Below, one piece after another: positions 23,270 to 29,965 of a DNA stretch of 40,740 nucleotides. Source of the stretch: Gemmatimonadota bacterium (lineage in GTDB: Bacteria; Gemmatimonadota; Gemmatimonadetes; Longimicrobiales; Longimicrobiaceae); contig JAQBQD010000124.1 of assembly GCA_028287185.1 (NCBI GenBank), positions 1 through 40,740 on the forward strand. Reading direction: 5' to 3'. The notes beneath the pieces were generated by a model that made no database searches, was not told the DNA's origin, and saw nothing but the letters and a program-made list of their open reading frames with translations. Positions within the stretch are counted from its first letter, which is position 1. Every line of letters begins with the position of its first letter. Made by a program: the position numbers and the translations under genes.

Positions 23270-23836
23270 CTACGACGACTTTGCCAGGTCGAGGAGCTCG
23301 GCGACGGGGAAGAGGGCGATCACCGGGTACCCGGCGGCCTCCACCCTGGCGCGGCCGGCGGGCTCGCGTTCAACGAGGGTGAGCACGGCGAGCACCGTGC
23401 CCCCCTCGGCCTCCACGGCGGCGCAGGCCTTCAATGCGCTTTCACCGGTGGTCACCACGTCCTCGATGACCACCACGCGGTCGCCGGGCGCGAACGATCC
23501 CTCCACGCGCTTGCCGGTGCCGTGGGCCTTGGCCTCCTTGCGCACGGAGAAGGCGTGGATGGGGGGCCCGTGGTGCCACGACTCGTGCGCGATGGCGTAG
23601 GCCACGGGGTCGGCGCCCATCGTCAGCCCGCCCACCGCCGCCGGGTCCAGGCCGGCCTCGCGGATGGCGGCCAGGGCCAGCGCGCCGACCAGGTGCTGGC
23701 CCTCGGCGTGTGTGGTGGTGACGCGGCAGTCCACGTAGTAGCCGCTGCGCGCGCCGGATGCGAGGACGAAGTCGCCCAGGCGGATGGATCGCTCCACCAG
23801 CAGCGCGGCCAGGCGCGCGCGGTCGCCGGCGCTCAC
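23270..23836 (-). CDS. pyrE: orotate phosphoribosyltransferase
   Basis: The 188-residue enzyme converts orotate and PRPP to OMP, the fifth step of de novo pyrimidine synthesis. It shows GARSGYYVDCRVTTTHAEG, the flexible-loop FSVRKEAKAHGTGKRVEG with catalytic Lys residues, and the PRPP signature VVVIEDVVTTGES. Length fits the family. The start is GTG at 23834-23836, which overlaps the stop of the preceding gene (GTGA) and leaves the family N-terminus; the longer ATG at 23875 would run inside that gene. It is the last gene of a three-gene overlapping operon whose other two members are not known pyrimidine genes. Confidence 0.9.
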   Translation of the reverse strand: MSAGDRARLAALLVERSIRLGDFVLASGARSGYYVDCRVTTTHAEGQHLVGALALAAIREAGLDPAAVGGLTMGADPVAYAIAHESWHHGPPIHAFSVRKEAKAHGTGKRVEGSFAPGDRVVVIEDVVTTGESALKACAAVEAEGGTVLAVLTLVEREPAGRARVEAAGYPVIALFPVAELLDLAKSS

Positions 23837-24153
23837 TCGGGCACGCCCAGCGGCAGGGTGGGCACCTCGATCCACTCCTCGATGGTGCGCGGCATGGGAT
23901 ACGGGTCGTGGAAGCCCTCGTGCAGCGCCTTGATGCCGTTCAGCACGTCCAGCTCGGCGCGGATGTCGGCGTCGGTGCCGAACTCCAGGAACTCCAGGAA
24001 CAGCCCCTCCACCTCGTCGGACCGGAAGCGCCAGGCGTGCGCGCCCACGGCGGTGACGGCGGCGTGAAGGCCGCGCCAGGTGTCGTCGTACTCGGCGCGG
24101 CGCTCCGCCGGCACGAGGCGGCGGATGCTGATGAGGCGGCGCTCGAGGGTCAT
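23833..24153 (-). CDS. conserved small protein of unknown function, coupled to pyrE
   Basis: The 106-residue protein begins MTLERRLISIRRLVPAERRA and continues EYDDTWRGLHAAVTAVGAHAWRFRS, with an acidic middle (DEVEGLFLEFLEF). The size and the alternation of strands and helices suggest a dimeric alpha/beta-barrel or ferredoxin-like (ABM/NIPSNAP-like) fold, but I cannot name a family. There is no signal peptide or membrane helix. Both ends overlap neighbours by four bases: the ATG overlaps the upstream stop and its stop overlaps the pyrE GTG. That indicates tight co-translation with orotate phosphoribosyltransferase. Confidence 0.65.
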   Translation of the reverse strand: MTLERRLISIRRLVPAERRAEYDDTWRGLHAAVTAVGAHAWRFRSDEVEGLFLEFLEFGTDADIRAELDVLNGIKALHEGFHDPYPMPRTIEEWIEVPTLPLGVPE

Positions 24154-24839
24154 GCTTCGGGGGCGCCGCGCGGGCGGCGGCGCATGAGCTGTCCGATCAC
24201 GAAGGCTCCGATGCGGGTAAGGGAGGACGGCCGGTGCCGCCGGGCGATGCGCTGCGGCGCGCGCAGGAGCTGGTCCACCGCCACGGGCCGCAGGCGGCGC
24301 GCGTCCACCGCGAAGGCCAGGCGGTCCATCTCGGCGCCCAGCTCGGCGCGCGCGTCCGGGGGCAGGGCGCGCTGCATGGACTCGGCCGCCTGGCGGGCGC
24401 GGGCCAGCAGGGCCAGGGCGCGGCGGTGCTCGCGCGGGCGCACCTCCCCGTTTGGGCGCACGGCCTCGTGGTACTCGTCGGCCAGGACGCCCAGCAGGTC
24501 ATCGAGCACCACCGCCCAGGTGGACGCCAGCGCCAGCTCGCCCGGATCCATCGCCCGCTCGGCCACGCGGCGCATGGAGCGGCGGAAGCGCACGGCGGCC
24601 TCCACCACGCCCTCGTCGTCGTCCGGCAGCCCGGCCAGGAAGTCCACGATGCCGTCGTAGGCGCGCGCGGCGGCCACGGCGTCCAGCGCGTCGATCTCGT
24701 CCACCAGGTCGCTGACGCGCGCCACCAGGCCCTCGCGGAAGCGCTCGGCGTCGGGCGGCCGGTGCTCCAGCAGGTAGCCGACCTCGGCCTCGACCAGCGT
24801 CTCCAGGATCACCAGCCTGGCGAACGTGTCCGCCTTCAT
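24150..24839 (-). CDS. all-helical hypothetical protein, first gene of the pyrE operon
   Basis: The 229-residue protein is predicted almost entirely helical and charged. It has MKADTFARLVILETLVEAEV at the start, a long run of amphipathic helices (LVARVSDLVDEIDALDAV; RFRRSMRRVAERAMDPGEL), and an Arg-rich C-terminus (LMRRRPRGAPEA). There is no signal peptide. I do not recognise the family. The ATG at 24837-24839 has GGAG seven bases upstream and was preferred to an in-frame start at 24968 that adds low-complexity sequence. Its stop overlaps the next gene in the ATGA arrangement. It heads the operon that ends in pyrE. Confidence 0.6.
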   Translation of the reverse strand: MKADTFARLVILETLVEAEVGYLLEHRPPDAERFREGLVARVSDLVDEIDALDAVAAARAYDGIVDFLAGLPDDDEGVVEAAVRFRRSMRRVAERAMDPGELALASTWAVVLDDLLGVLADEYHEAVRPNGEVRPREHRRALALLARARQAAESMQRALPPDARAELGAEMDRLAFAVDARRLRPVAVDQLLRAPQRIARRHRPSSLTRIGAFVIGQLMRRRPRGAPEA

Positions 24840-25124
24840 CGCCGCTCCGCGCCGGGTGGGCCCCGCCGGGCGGCGGGCGGAGGAAAGCTCTCCCCGCCTC
24901 CGTTGCACGTCAAGGCCCGCGAAAGCCCCGCCGCCGCGCTGCCTTCTGGGCCCCTTCCGGCATCGCACGAGACGCGCGCTCCCGTCCCCGGCGCGGATCG
25001 TGCCGCCCGCGCATCCGCATCATCCGACTCCCCCTCCGCCACACGCCGCCGCATGCCCGTGGCACCGCACGCGCTCCGCACCGCATCCCCCGTCCACCCG
25101 CGCGCCGCCGTCGCCTGCGCTGCC

Positions 25125-27518
25125 ATGGCTCGCGCCGCGGCCGCCGCGCTCGCGTGGGTGCTGGCCACAGGGGCTGCGTCCGTCCTCGACGCGGGTGCCC
25201 TCGCGGCGCAGCGGACGGCGTCGGTTTCGGGCACCGTCTCCGCCGCGTCCGGCGCTCCCGTGGCCGGCGCCTCCGTCGTCGCCGAGCCGGTGTCGGTCGC
25301 GCGCGGCGGGGAGGGGAAGCGGGCGCTGACGGACTCCGCCGGGGGGTACCGCATGGCCGGGCTGGCGCCGGGGAGGTGGAAGGTGACGGCGGCGCGCTTC
25401 GGCCTGGCGCCGGCGGGGCGCCAGGTGGTGCTGTCCGCCGGAACCTCGGCGCGGGTGGACCTGCGGCTGGCCGACAGCGCGTTCGCCATCGCCGGCGTGG
25501 AGGTGCGGGCGGAGCGCGGGCACGAGCGCGTGCGCAGCCGCTTCCAGACGGAGGCCGGCGTGACGGCGCGCGTCATCGGCGGCGGCGAGCTGAAGCTGCT
25601 GCCGGGGCTGGGCGAGGCGGACGTGCTGCGGGCGGTGGAGCTGCTGCCGGGGGTAGTGTCGACGTCGGACTTCTCCAGCGCCTACAACGTGCACGGGGGA
25701 TCGGCGGACGAGAACCTCATCCTGCTGGACGGGTTCCCCATCTTCAACCCCTTTCACCTGGGCGGCCTGTTCAGCGTCTTCAACGCCGACGTGGTGTCGC
25801 AGGCGGAGCTGCTTTCGGGCGGCTTCGGCGCGGAGTACGGCGGGCGCGTGTCGTCGGTGCTGAACGTGGAGACGAAGAGCGGCGCTGGCGCGGGGCTGCA
25901 CGGGGACGCCGGCGTGTCGCTGCTGGCGTCGCGCCTTTCGCTGCACTCGGACCTGCCGGTGAGGATCGGGCGGGCGCTGGGCGGCGACGGCGGGAGCTGG
26001 TTCGTGTCGGCGCGCCGCTCGTACTTCGACGTGGTGCTGCGGCCCGTGACGTCGTTTCCGTATCACCTGGCGGACCTGCAGGGCGCGGCCAGGCTGGGCA
26101 CGCGCGGCGGCGGCTGGGTGAAGGTGACGGCCTACACCGGGCGCGACGTGCTGGACCTGTCGAACTTCGATCCCGGCGCGGACAGGAGCGTGCTGCGCAT
26201 CCGCTGGAGCTGGGGCAACGACGTGGCGGGCGTGGCGTGGAGCCAGCCGCTGCCCGGCGGGTGGGTGTCGGACGCGCGGCTGGGATGGTCGCGCTACGAC
26301 GAGCGCCTGGGCTTCGCGGACTTCGGCGACACGGACTTCCGATCGCGCATCAGCCAGATCACGTTCGGCGGGAGCGTGGGCGGCGCGCTGGGCGAGGGGC
26401 TGACGGTGAAGGCGGGCCTGGAGGCGTCGCGCACGGCGTACCTGAACGACGCGGTGGCGGGCGGCACCACCTTCTTTGGATCCCAGAACGCGGGGGTGCT
26501 GACGGCGGGGTACGGGCAGCTCCGCTGGCGGCGCGGCCCCTGGCTGGTGGAGCCCGGCCTGCGCGCGGAGGTGTGGCGCGCCCGCGACGGCATTCGCTCC
26601 GTGCCCGAGCCGCGGCTGGCCGTGAAGCGCTTCCTGGGCGCGGAGCGGGACGCGGCGCTCAAGCTGTCGCTGGGGCGCTACGGCCAGTTCGTGCACTCGC
26701 TGCGCGACGAGCAGCTTCCCGTATCCAACGACACCTGGGTCACCGCCGGCCGCGACGTGCCGGCGACGGTCTCGGACCAGGTGCACCTGGGCGCGGAGAA
26801 GTACTGGGGCCAGCGCTGGTCCGCGTCGCTGGAGGCGTACTGGCACCGCTTCCGGGGCGTCACCGACTTCAACGTGGCGGACGATCCGAACACGACCGCG
26901 GACGACGTGCTGGCGGGCCGCGGCCTCTCGTACGGGCTGGACGCCATGGTGCGCCGGTCGGCGGGCGCGCTGACGGGATGGACGACGGTGTCGCTGCTCC
27001 GGGCCCGCCGCACCTTTCCCGATCCCACGGCCGCCGGGCTGGACGGCGTGCCGCAGGAGGTGAGCTTCGCCCCCGTCTTCGACCGGCACGTGGACGTGAA
27101 CGTGGTGCTGCTGTACCGCCTGCCGCGCGGCGTGGAGGCCGGCGCGCGCTGGGCGTACGGCTCCGGCGTGCCCTACTCTCGCCCCGTGGGCGACGTGCTG
27201 GTGTGGGAGACCAACCTGTTCGGCGGCGGCTACCGCACCCCGCCGCCCACCGACGACGACCCCGACCTGCCGCGCTGGATCGTGCCCGGCCGCCGAAACG
27301 CCGAGCGCTACCCCGCCTACCACCGCCTGGACCTCACCTTCCGCAAGCCCATGAAGCGGCGCTGGGGTACGCTCACCCCGTACGTGCAGGTGCTGAACGC
27401 GTACAACCGGAGGAACGTGCTGTTCTACTTCTATCGATACGACCGCCCGACGCCGACGCGGGCGGGCGTCAGCATGTTCCCGGTGCTGCCTGCGTTCGGG
27501 GTGGAGGGGTCGTTCTGA
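25125..27518 (+). CDS. TonB-dependent outer-membrane receptor with carboxypeptidase-like regulatory domain
   Basis: The 797-residue protein begins with a signal peptide ending near GALAAQ. Residues about 30-105 form a carboxypeptidase-D regulatory-like domain (VSGTVSAASGAPVAGASVVA, AGGYRMAGLAPGRWKVTA). The plug follows at about 130-260, with LPGLGEADVLRAVELLPGV, YNVHGGSADENLILLDGFPI and AELLSGGFGAEYGGRVSSVL. The rest alternates as a beta-barrel and ends in phenylalanine (GVEGSF), typical of outer-membrane proteins. The substrate is unknown. ATG 25125 is used; ATG 25053 in the same frame would lengthen the signal n-region and is a fair alternative. A decayed copy of the C-terminus lies at 29715-29853. 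Confidence 0.9.
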   Translation: MARAAAAALAWVLATGAASVLDAGALAAQRTASVSGTVSAASGAPVAGASVVAEPVSVARGGEGKRALTDSAGGYRMAGLAPGRWKVTAARFGLAPAGRQVVLSAGTSARVDLRLADSAFAIAGVEVRAERGHERVRSRFQTEAGVTARVIGGGELKLLPGLGEADVLRAVELLPGVVSTSDFSSAYNVHGGSADENLILLDGFPIFNPFHLGGLFSVFNADVVSQAELLSGGFGAEYGGRVSSVLNVETKSGAGAGLHGDAGVSLLASRLSLHSDLPVRIGRALGGDGGSWFVSARRSYFDVVLRPVTSFPYHLADLQGAARLGTRGGGWVKVTAYTGRDVLDLSNFDPGADRSVLRIRWSWGNDVAGVAWSQPLPGGWVSDARLGWSRYDERLGFADFGDTDFRSRISQITFGGSVGGALGEGLTVKAGLEASRTAYLNDAVAGGTTFFGSQNAGVLTAGYGQLRWRRGPWLVEPGLRAEVWRARDGIRSVPEPRLAVKRFLGAERDAALKLSLGRYGQFVHSLRDEQLPVSNDTWVTAGRDVPATVSDQVHLGAEKYWGQRWSASLEAYWHRFRGVTDFNVADDPNTTADDVLAGRGLSYGLDAMVRRSAGALTGWTTVSLLRARRTFPDPTAAGLDGVPQEVSFAPVFDRHVDVNVVLLYRLPRGVEAGARWAYGSGVPYSRPVGDVLVWETNLFGGGYRTPPPTDDDPDLPRWIVPGRRNAERYPAYHRLDLTFRKPMKRRWGTLTPYVQVLNAYNRRNVLFYFYRYDRPTPTRAGVSMFPVLPAFGVEGSF

Positions 27519-27735
27519 GGCTGATGATGCAGACGGGTACGAACGTCCGTGCTTCCGTCACACTCCGCGCTCCCTCTGCCGGCGTGGTGTGATGCCGAAC
27601 CTCGAACAGCTGCTTGGGCGCGTGCTCGTCGTACTCGCGCGTCCTCGCGGCATCCCTGCGTCCGAAACCCCTGCGCCCATCCAGTGCCGGAGCGGCCGAG
27701 GTGGAAGCGCTGAGGGACAGGTCGCGCTCGTCATT

Positions 27736-27749
27736 CCGGCGAAAGCCGG
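27736..27749. repeat. hairpin resembling the common CCGGCGAAAGCCGG dispersed repeat
   Basis: CCGGC-GAAA-GCCGG lies within GTCATTCCGGCGAAAGCC; read on the minus strand it translates to PAFAGMT, the tell-tale of a widespread bacterial intergenic repeat. Only one copy is seen in this window. Confidence 0.45.
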
Positions 27750-27980
27750 TCCAGCAGTCTCGCCTCCGGAGGCGATCCAACAGGGATATTGCGGAATCCG
27801 CGCGGAGACGCAGTATTGGACGATCATTGGATGACCATCGGATGATCTCCAACGCGCGCATCCTCCTTTTCTCCGAACCGCTCGGAGGGTTCCATGCGCC
27901 GCTTGCGCAACAGGATGCCCAGTCCTTGCGTTCGGATTCATGCCCCGGATTCTTCGTGGAATCGCGAGACGCACGAAGGC

Positions 27981-28011
27981 TGTAGCGATTGTTTTCCGCC
28001 ATCGCTACAAT
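27981..28011 (+). promoter_or_regulatory. promoter with overlapping operator-like inverted repeat
   Basis: TGTAGCGA (27981-27988) and TCGCTACA (28002-28009) are perfect inverted arms 13 bases apart. The right arm overlaps a TACAAT -10 (28006-28011), and the left arm overlaps the position of the -35 (TAGCGA, 27983-27988) at a 17-base spacing. A dimeric regulator bound here would block the promoter of the lipoprotein at 28122. Confidence 0.45.
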
Positions 28012-28121
28012 AGGCCGAGACGGTGGTGTTCCGACGTCACACCCGCCGCACTAGGCGGCGACGACGATGCGCGTCACGTTTCGCGCGCGCATCGTGCCCC
28101 CACCCCCCACAGGAGGATGCC

Positions 28122-29246
28122 ATGCCTTTGGCACGATCCCTCGCCTACGGCCGCGCCGCGGGACTGGCGTGCTGCCTCACGTTGGCGAGCCTCTACGCGT
28201 GTAGCGAGCGCCAGCCCGCCACCACCGCACCTGACGCCCAGACCGAGGTTCAGGCGAGTCGGCAGTGGACGAGCACGGTGTGGTCGATCGGTCCTTCGGG
28301 GCTGACGTACTCCGGCGGTGTCACCGGCCGCGCCTGGACGACCGACGGCGGCAAGCGGCTCGCACTGGCGCATGAGAGCGTGCGCCCTCTCTCCCCGTCC
28401 GCGGCCGACCTCGTGGCGCGCCGGGCGGAGCTCCAGGGCTCGCTCCTGCGGGTGCCCACCCTTCCGAAGGCGGCTCCCGCCCGAGGCGGCTCCCCCACCC
28501 TGCGGATGGCGCTCCGCGGCGCGCGCACGTTCACCACGCGGACGCCCGACGGGAAGGTGCTGCAGACGCAACTGCTCGGTGACCCGCGTGCCGGCAGCCC
28601 GGCGGCGGCAGCCCTCGTCTCGATCGACGGCCGACCGAGCGCGCTGATCCAGTACCACTATGCGCGTGACGGGGAGCGGTGGCGCCCCACATCGGCGCAG
28701 TCCACCTTTTTCGGCGCCGACGGCAGGCCGGAGAAGGTGATCGCGAGCGACTTCCGTGGGAGGGCGGGCGCGAGGGTGCAGCACGTCGGCGCGCTGGACG
28801 GCGTGCTCAACCGAGCCGGGCGCCTGGCGGGTGGCCTCGCGAGCCTCCTGGGGCCCACCCCGCTGTGCGCGCAGGCCAACTGCGACGCGGAGCAGCTCGC
28901 GTGGGCGCAGGCCCACGATGCGGTTCCCCAGGCGGACTGGGCGCTGCAGCAGGCCTATCAGAGGTGCAATGCCTCGCTCAGCGTGGTCCCCAGGCCCTAT
29001 CCCGACCCGTGCGACCAGCCTCTTCTCGACGCACAGGCCGCGTACGACATGGCCGTCTGGAACCTGTCCGTAGCGCAGATCAACCTTGACCAGTGCTACG
29101 CTGCGCCGCCTAGCGGCGGCGGTGGTGGTGGCGGCGGCGGCGGCGGCGGCCAGACCTGCTACTGGATCGAATGGGAGATCAGCTACGACGGCGGGTCGAC
29201 CTGGGACTATCTGGACTCCGAATACTACTGCCAGAACCAGACCTGA
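28122..29246 (+). CDS. Cys-rich hypothetical lipoprotein with poly-Gly linker
   Basis: The 374-residue protein has a lipoprotein signal (LACCLTLASLYACSE, Cys near residue 27). Residues about 45-240 hold a beta-rich stretch with VWSIGPSGLTYSGGV and ARTFTTRTPDGKVLQTQLLG, then DGRPSALIQYHYARDGERW. Residues about 265-330 carry several Cys residues and a helical AQAHDAVPQADWALQQAYQ segment. A run of exactly 12 Gly (residues 332-343, encoded at 29115-29150) leads to a final C-x(24-25)-C domain (CYWIEWEISYDGGSTWDYLD). No family is recognised. Start ATG at 28122 has AGGAGG five bases upstream. The promoter with an inverted repeat at 27981 suggests repression. Confidence 0.7.
   Translation: MPLARSLAYGRAAGLACCLTLASLYACSERQPATTAPDAQTEVQASRQWTSTVWSIGPSGLTYSGGVTGRAWTTDGGKRLALAHESVRPLSPSAADLVARRAELQGSLLRVPTLPKAAPARGGSPTLRMALRGARTFTTRTPDGKVLQTQLLGDPRAGSPAAAALVSIDGRPSALIQYHYARDGERWRPTSAQSTFFGADGRPEKVIASDFRGRAGARVQHVGALDGVLNRAGRLAGGLASLLGPTPLCAQANCDAEQLAWAQAHDAVPQADWALQQAYQRCNASLSVVPRPYPDPCDQPLLDAQAAYDMAVWNLSVAQINLDQCYAAPPSGGGGGGGGGGGGQTCYWIEWEISYDGGSTWDYLDSEYYCQNQT
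29115..29150 (+). repeat. GGC/GGT trinucleotide microsatellite encoding 12 Gly
   Basis: Twelve consecutive GGN codons (mostly GGC, with three GGT) encode the Gly linker in the lipoprotein. Slippage would change linker length without a frameshift if whole units are gained or lost. Confidence 0.85.
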
Positions 29247-29464
29247 CGCAGGTTGGTTCGCGACCCAGGCCGAGGTCGACCGTGCAGGTCGTGTGGTGGC
29301 GGGCCAGCCCGGTTTCTCGCCGCGGAACTCCCGGCCATCGGGTTGTGGACGCCGAGGTGCGGCGCCGGATCGGCCGACCCACGGGCGGTCTACGCAGAGC
29401 CGGTCGCGCCGTCAACGGCTCTGCGGGAGCAGATCGGCTCACTCGATGAGACCACCACGCGCGG

Positions 29465-29494
29465 TGCGGGGGGTGCCTGCGGGTACCCCCCGCA
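29465..29494 (+). terminator. 10-bp hairpin, likely terminator of the lipoprotein transcript
   Basis: TGCGGGGGGT (29465-29474) and ACCCCCCGCA (29485-29494) pair perfectly around a 10-base loop, followed by TTCGCTT. It lies 218 bases after the lipoprotein stop. Confidence 0.55.
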
Positions 29495-29714
29495 TTCGCT
29501 TGCCGAGAAGACACGTTACCGACTCCGTTCCGCGCTACCGATCCCGCCACCTTGTACTCCTGCCTTTCGCGGGTGCGGAAGCCCCAATGTTGTTTGCGTT
29601 CGATAAAGGGGTCGTGTCCTACCCGGAGTGGGTCCGCGTCCAAGCCAAGTGTCTTTGCCCGCACCCTAAGCTTCTTCCCGCGCAGGTAGGGCCGCGGCCG
29701 GGCGGGGAGTTCGT

Positions 29715-29853
29715 AGACGTACGTGTGGTTCCTTATGTGGCGAGCAGAGCACCCGAACGTGCTGTTGTACATCTACCATTACGACCGGCCGACGCCAACG
29801 CACGGGGCAGCATGTTCCGGTGCTGCCGGCGTTCGGGGGAGAGGTCGTTCTGA
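29715..29853 (+). pseudogene. remnant of a TonB-dependent receptor C-terminus
   Basis: From 29755 to the TGA at 29851-29853 the DNA aligns closely with the last 100 or so bases of the receptor gene at 27413-27518, including GAACGTGCTGTT, the ACGACCG-CCGACGCC stretch, AGCATGTTCC, and TCGTTCTGAGG at the stop. Translated pieces read NVLLYIYHYDRPTPT, against NVLFYFYRYDRPTPT in the intact gene. Small deletions shift the frame afterwards, and no upstream barrel remains. Weaker similarity continues left to about 29663. It is the tail of a second, lost receptor copy. Confidence 0.65.
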
Positions 29854-29927
29854 GGTGCAGATCGGCGATCTTGCGGCCGCTGACCACGACGCCAACATCG
29901 AACTGGGGGTTTCGCCAAAGTAGACGC

Positions 29928-29957
29928 TTGCGGATCGCGACGGATGTAGCCTACTAT
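29928..29957 (+). promoter_or_regulatory. promoter immediately upstream of cas3
   Basis: TTGCGG (29928-29933) and TACTAT (29952-29957) are 18 bases apart. The expected transcription start (about 29964-29966) coincides with the TTG start codon of cas3, and there is no ribosome binding site, so a leaderless mRNA is possible. Confidence 0.45.
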
Positions 29958-29965
29958 ATCAAGCA

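Larger units (their letters stand above)
27519..28121. other. 603-base intergenic region of lower GC
   Basis: It lies between the TonB receptor and the Cys-rich lipoprotein. It contains a GAAA-loop hairpin (27736-27749), a promoter with an overlapping inverted repeat (27981-28011) and a leader of about 100 bases. Base composition from 27780 to 28010 is clearly less GC-rich than the genes. Open frames here (for example 27589-27834) show only translated repeat and no protein family. Confidence 0.6.
29247..29965. other. 719-base region between lipoprotein and cas3
   Basis: It contains a strong hairpin (29465-29494), a decayed receptor C-terminus (29715-29853) and a promoter next to cas3 (29928-29957). 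From about 29500 the GC content drops visibly. No intact gene is supportable; open frames here are short and disrupted. Confidence 0.6.

Noticed and set aside
27589..27834. 81-residue open frame after the TonB receptor
   Set aside because: It runs through a known kind of intergenic repeat (CCGGCGAAAGCCGG), has no good start context and no recognisable protein.
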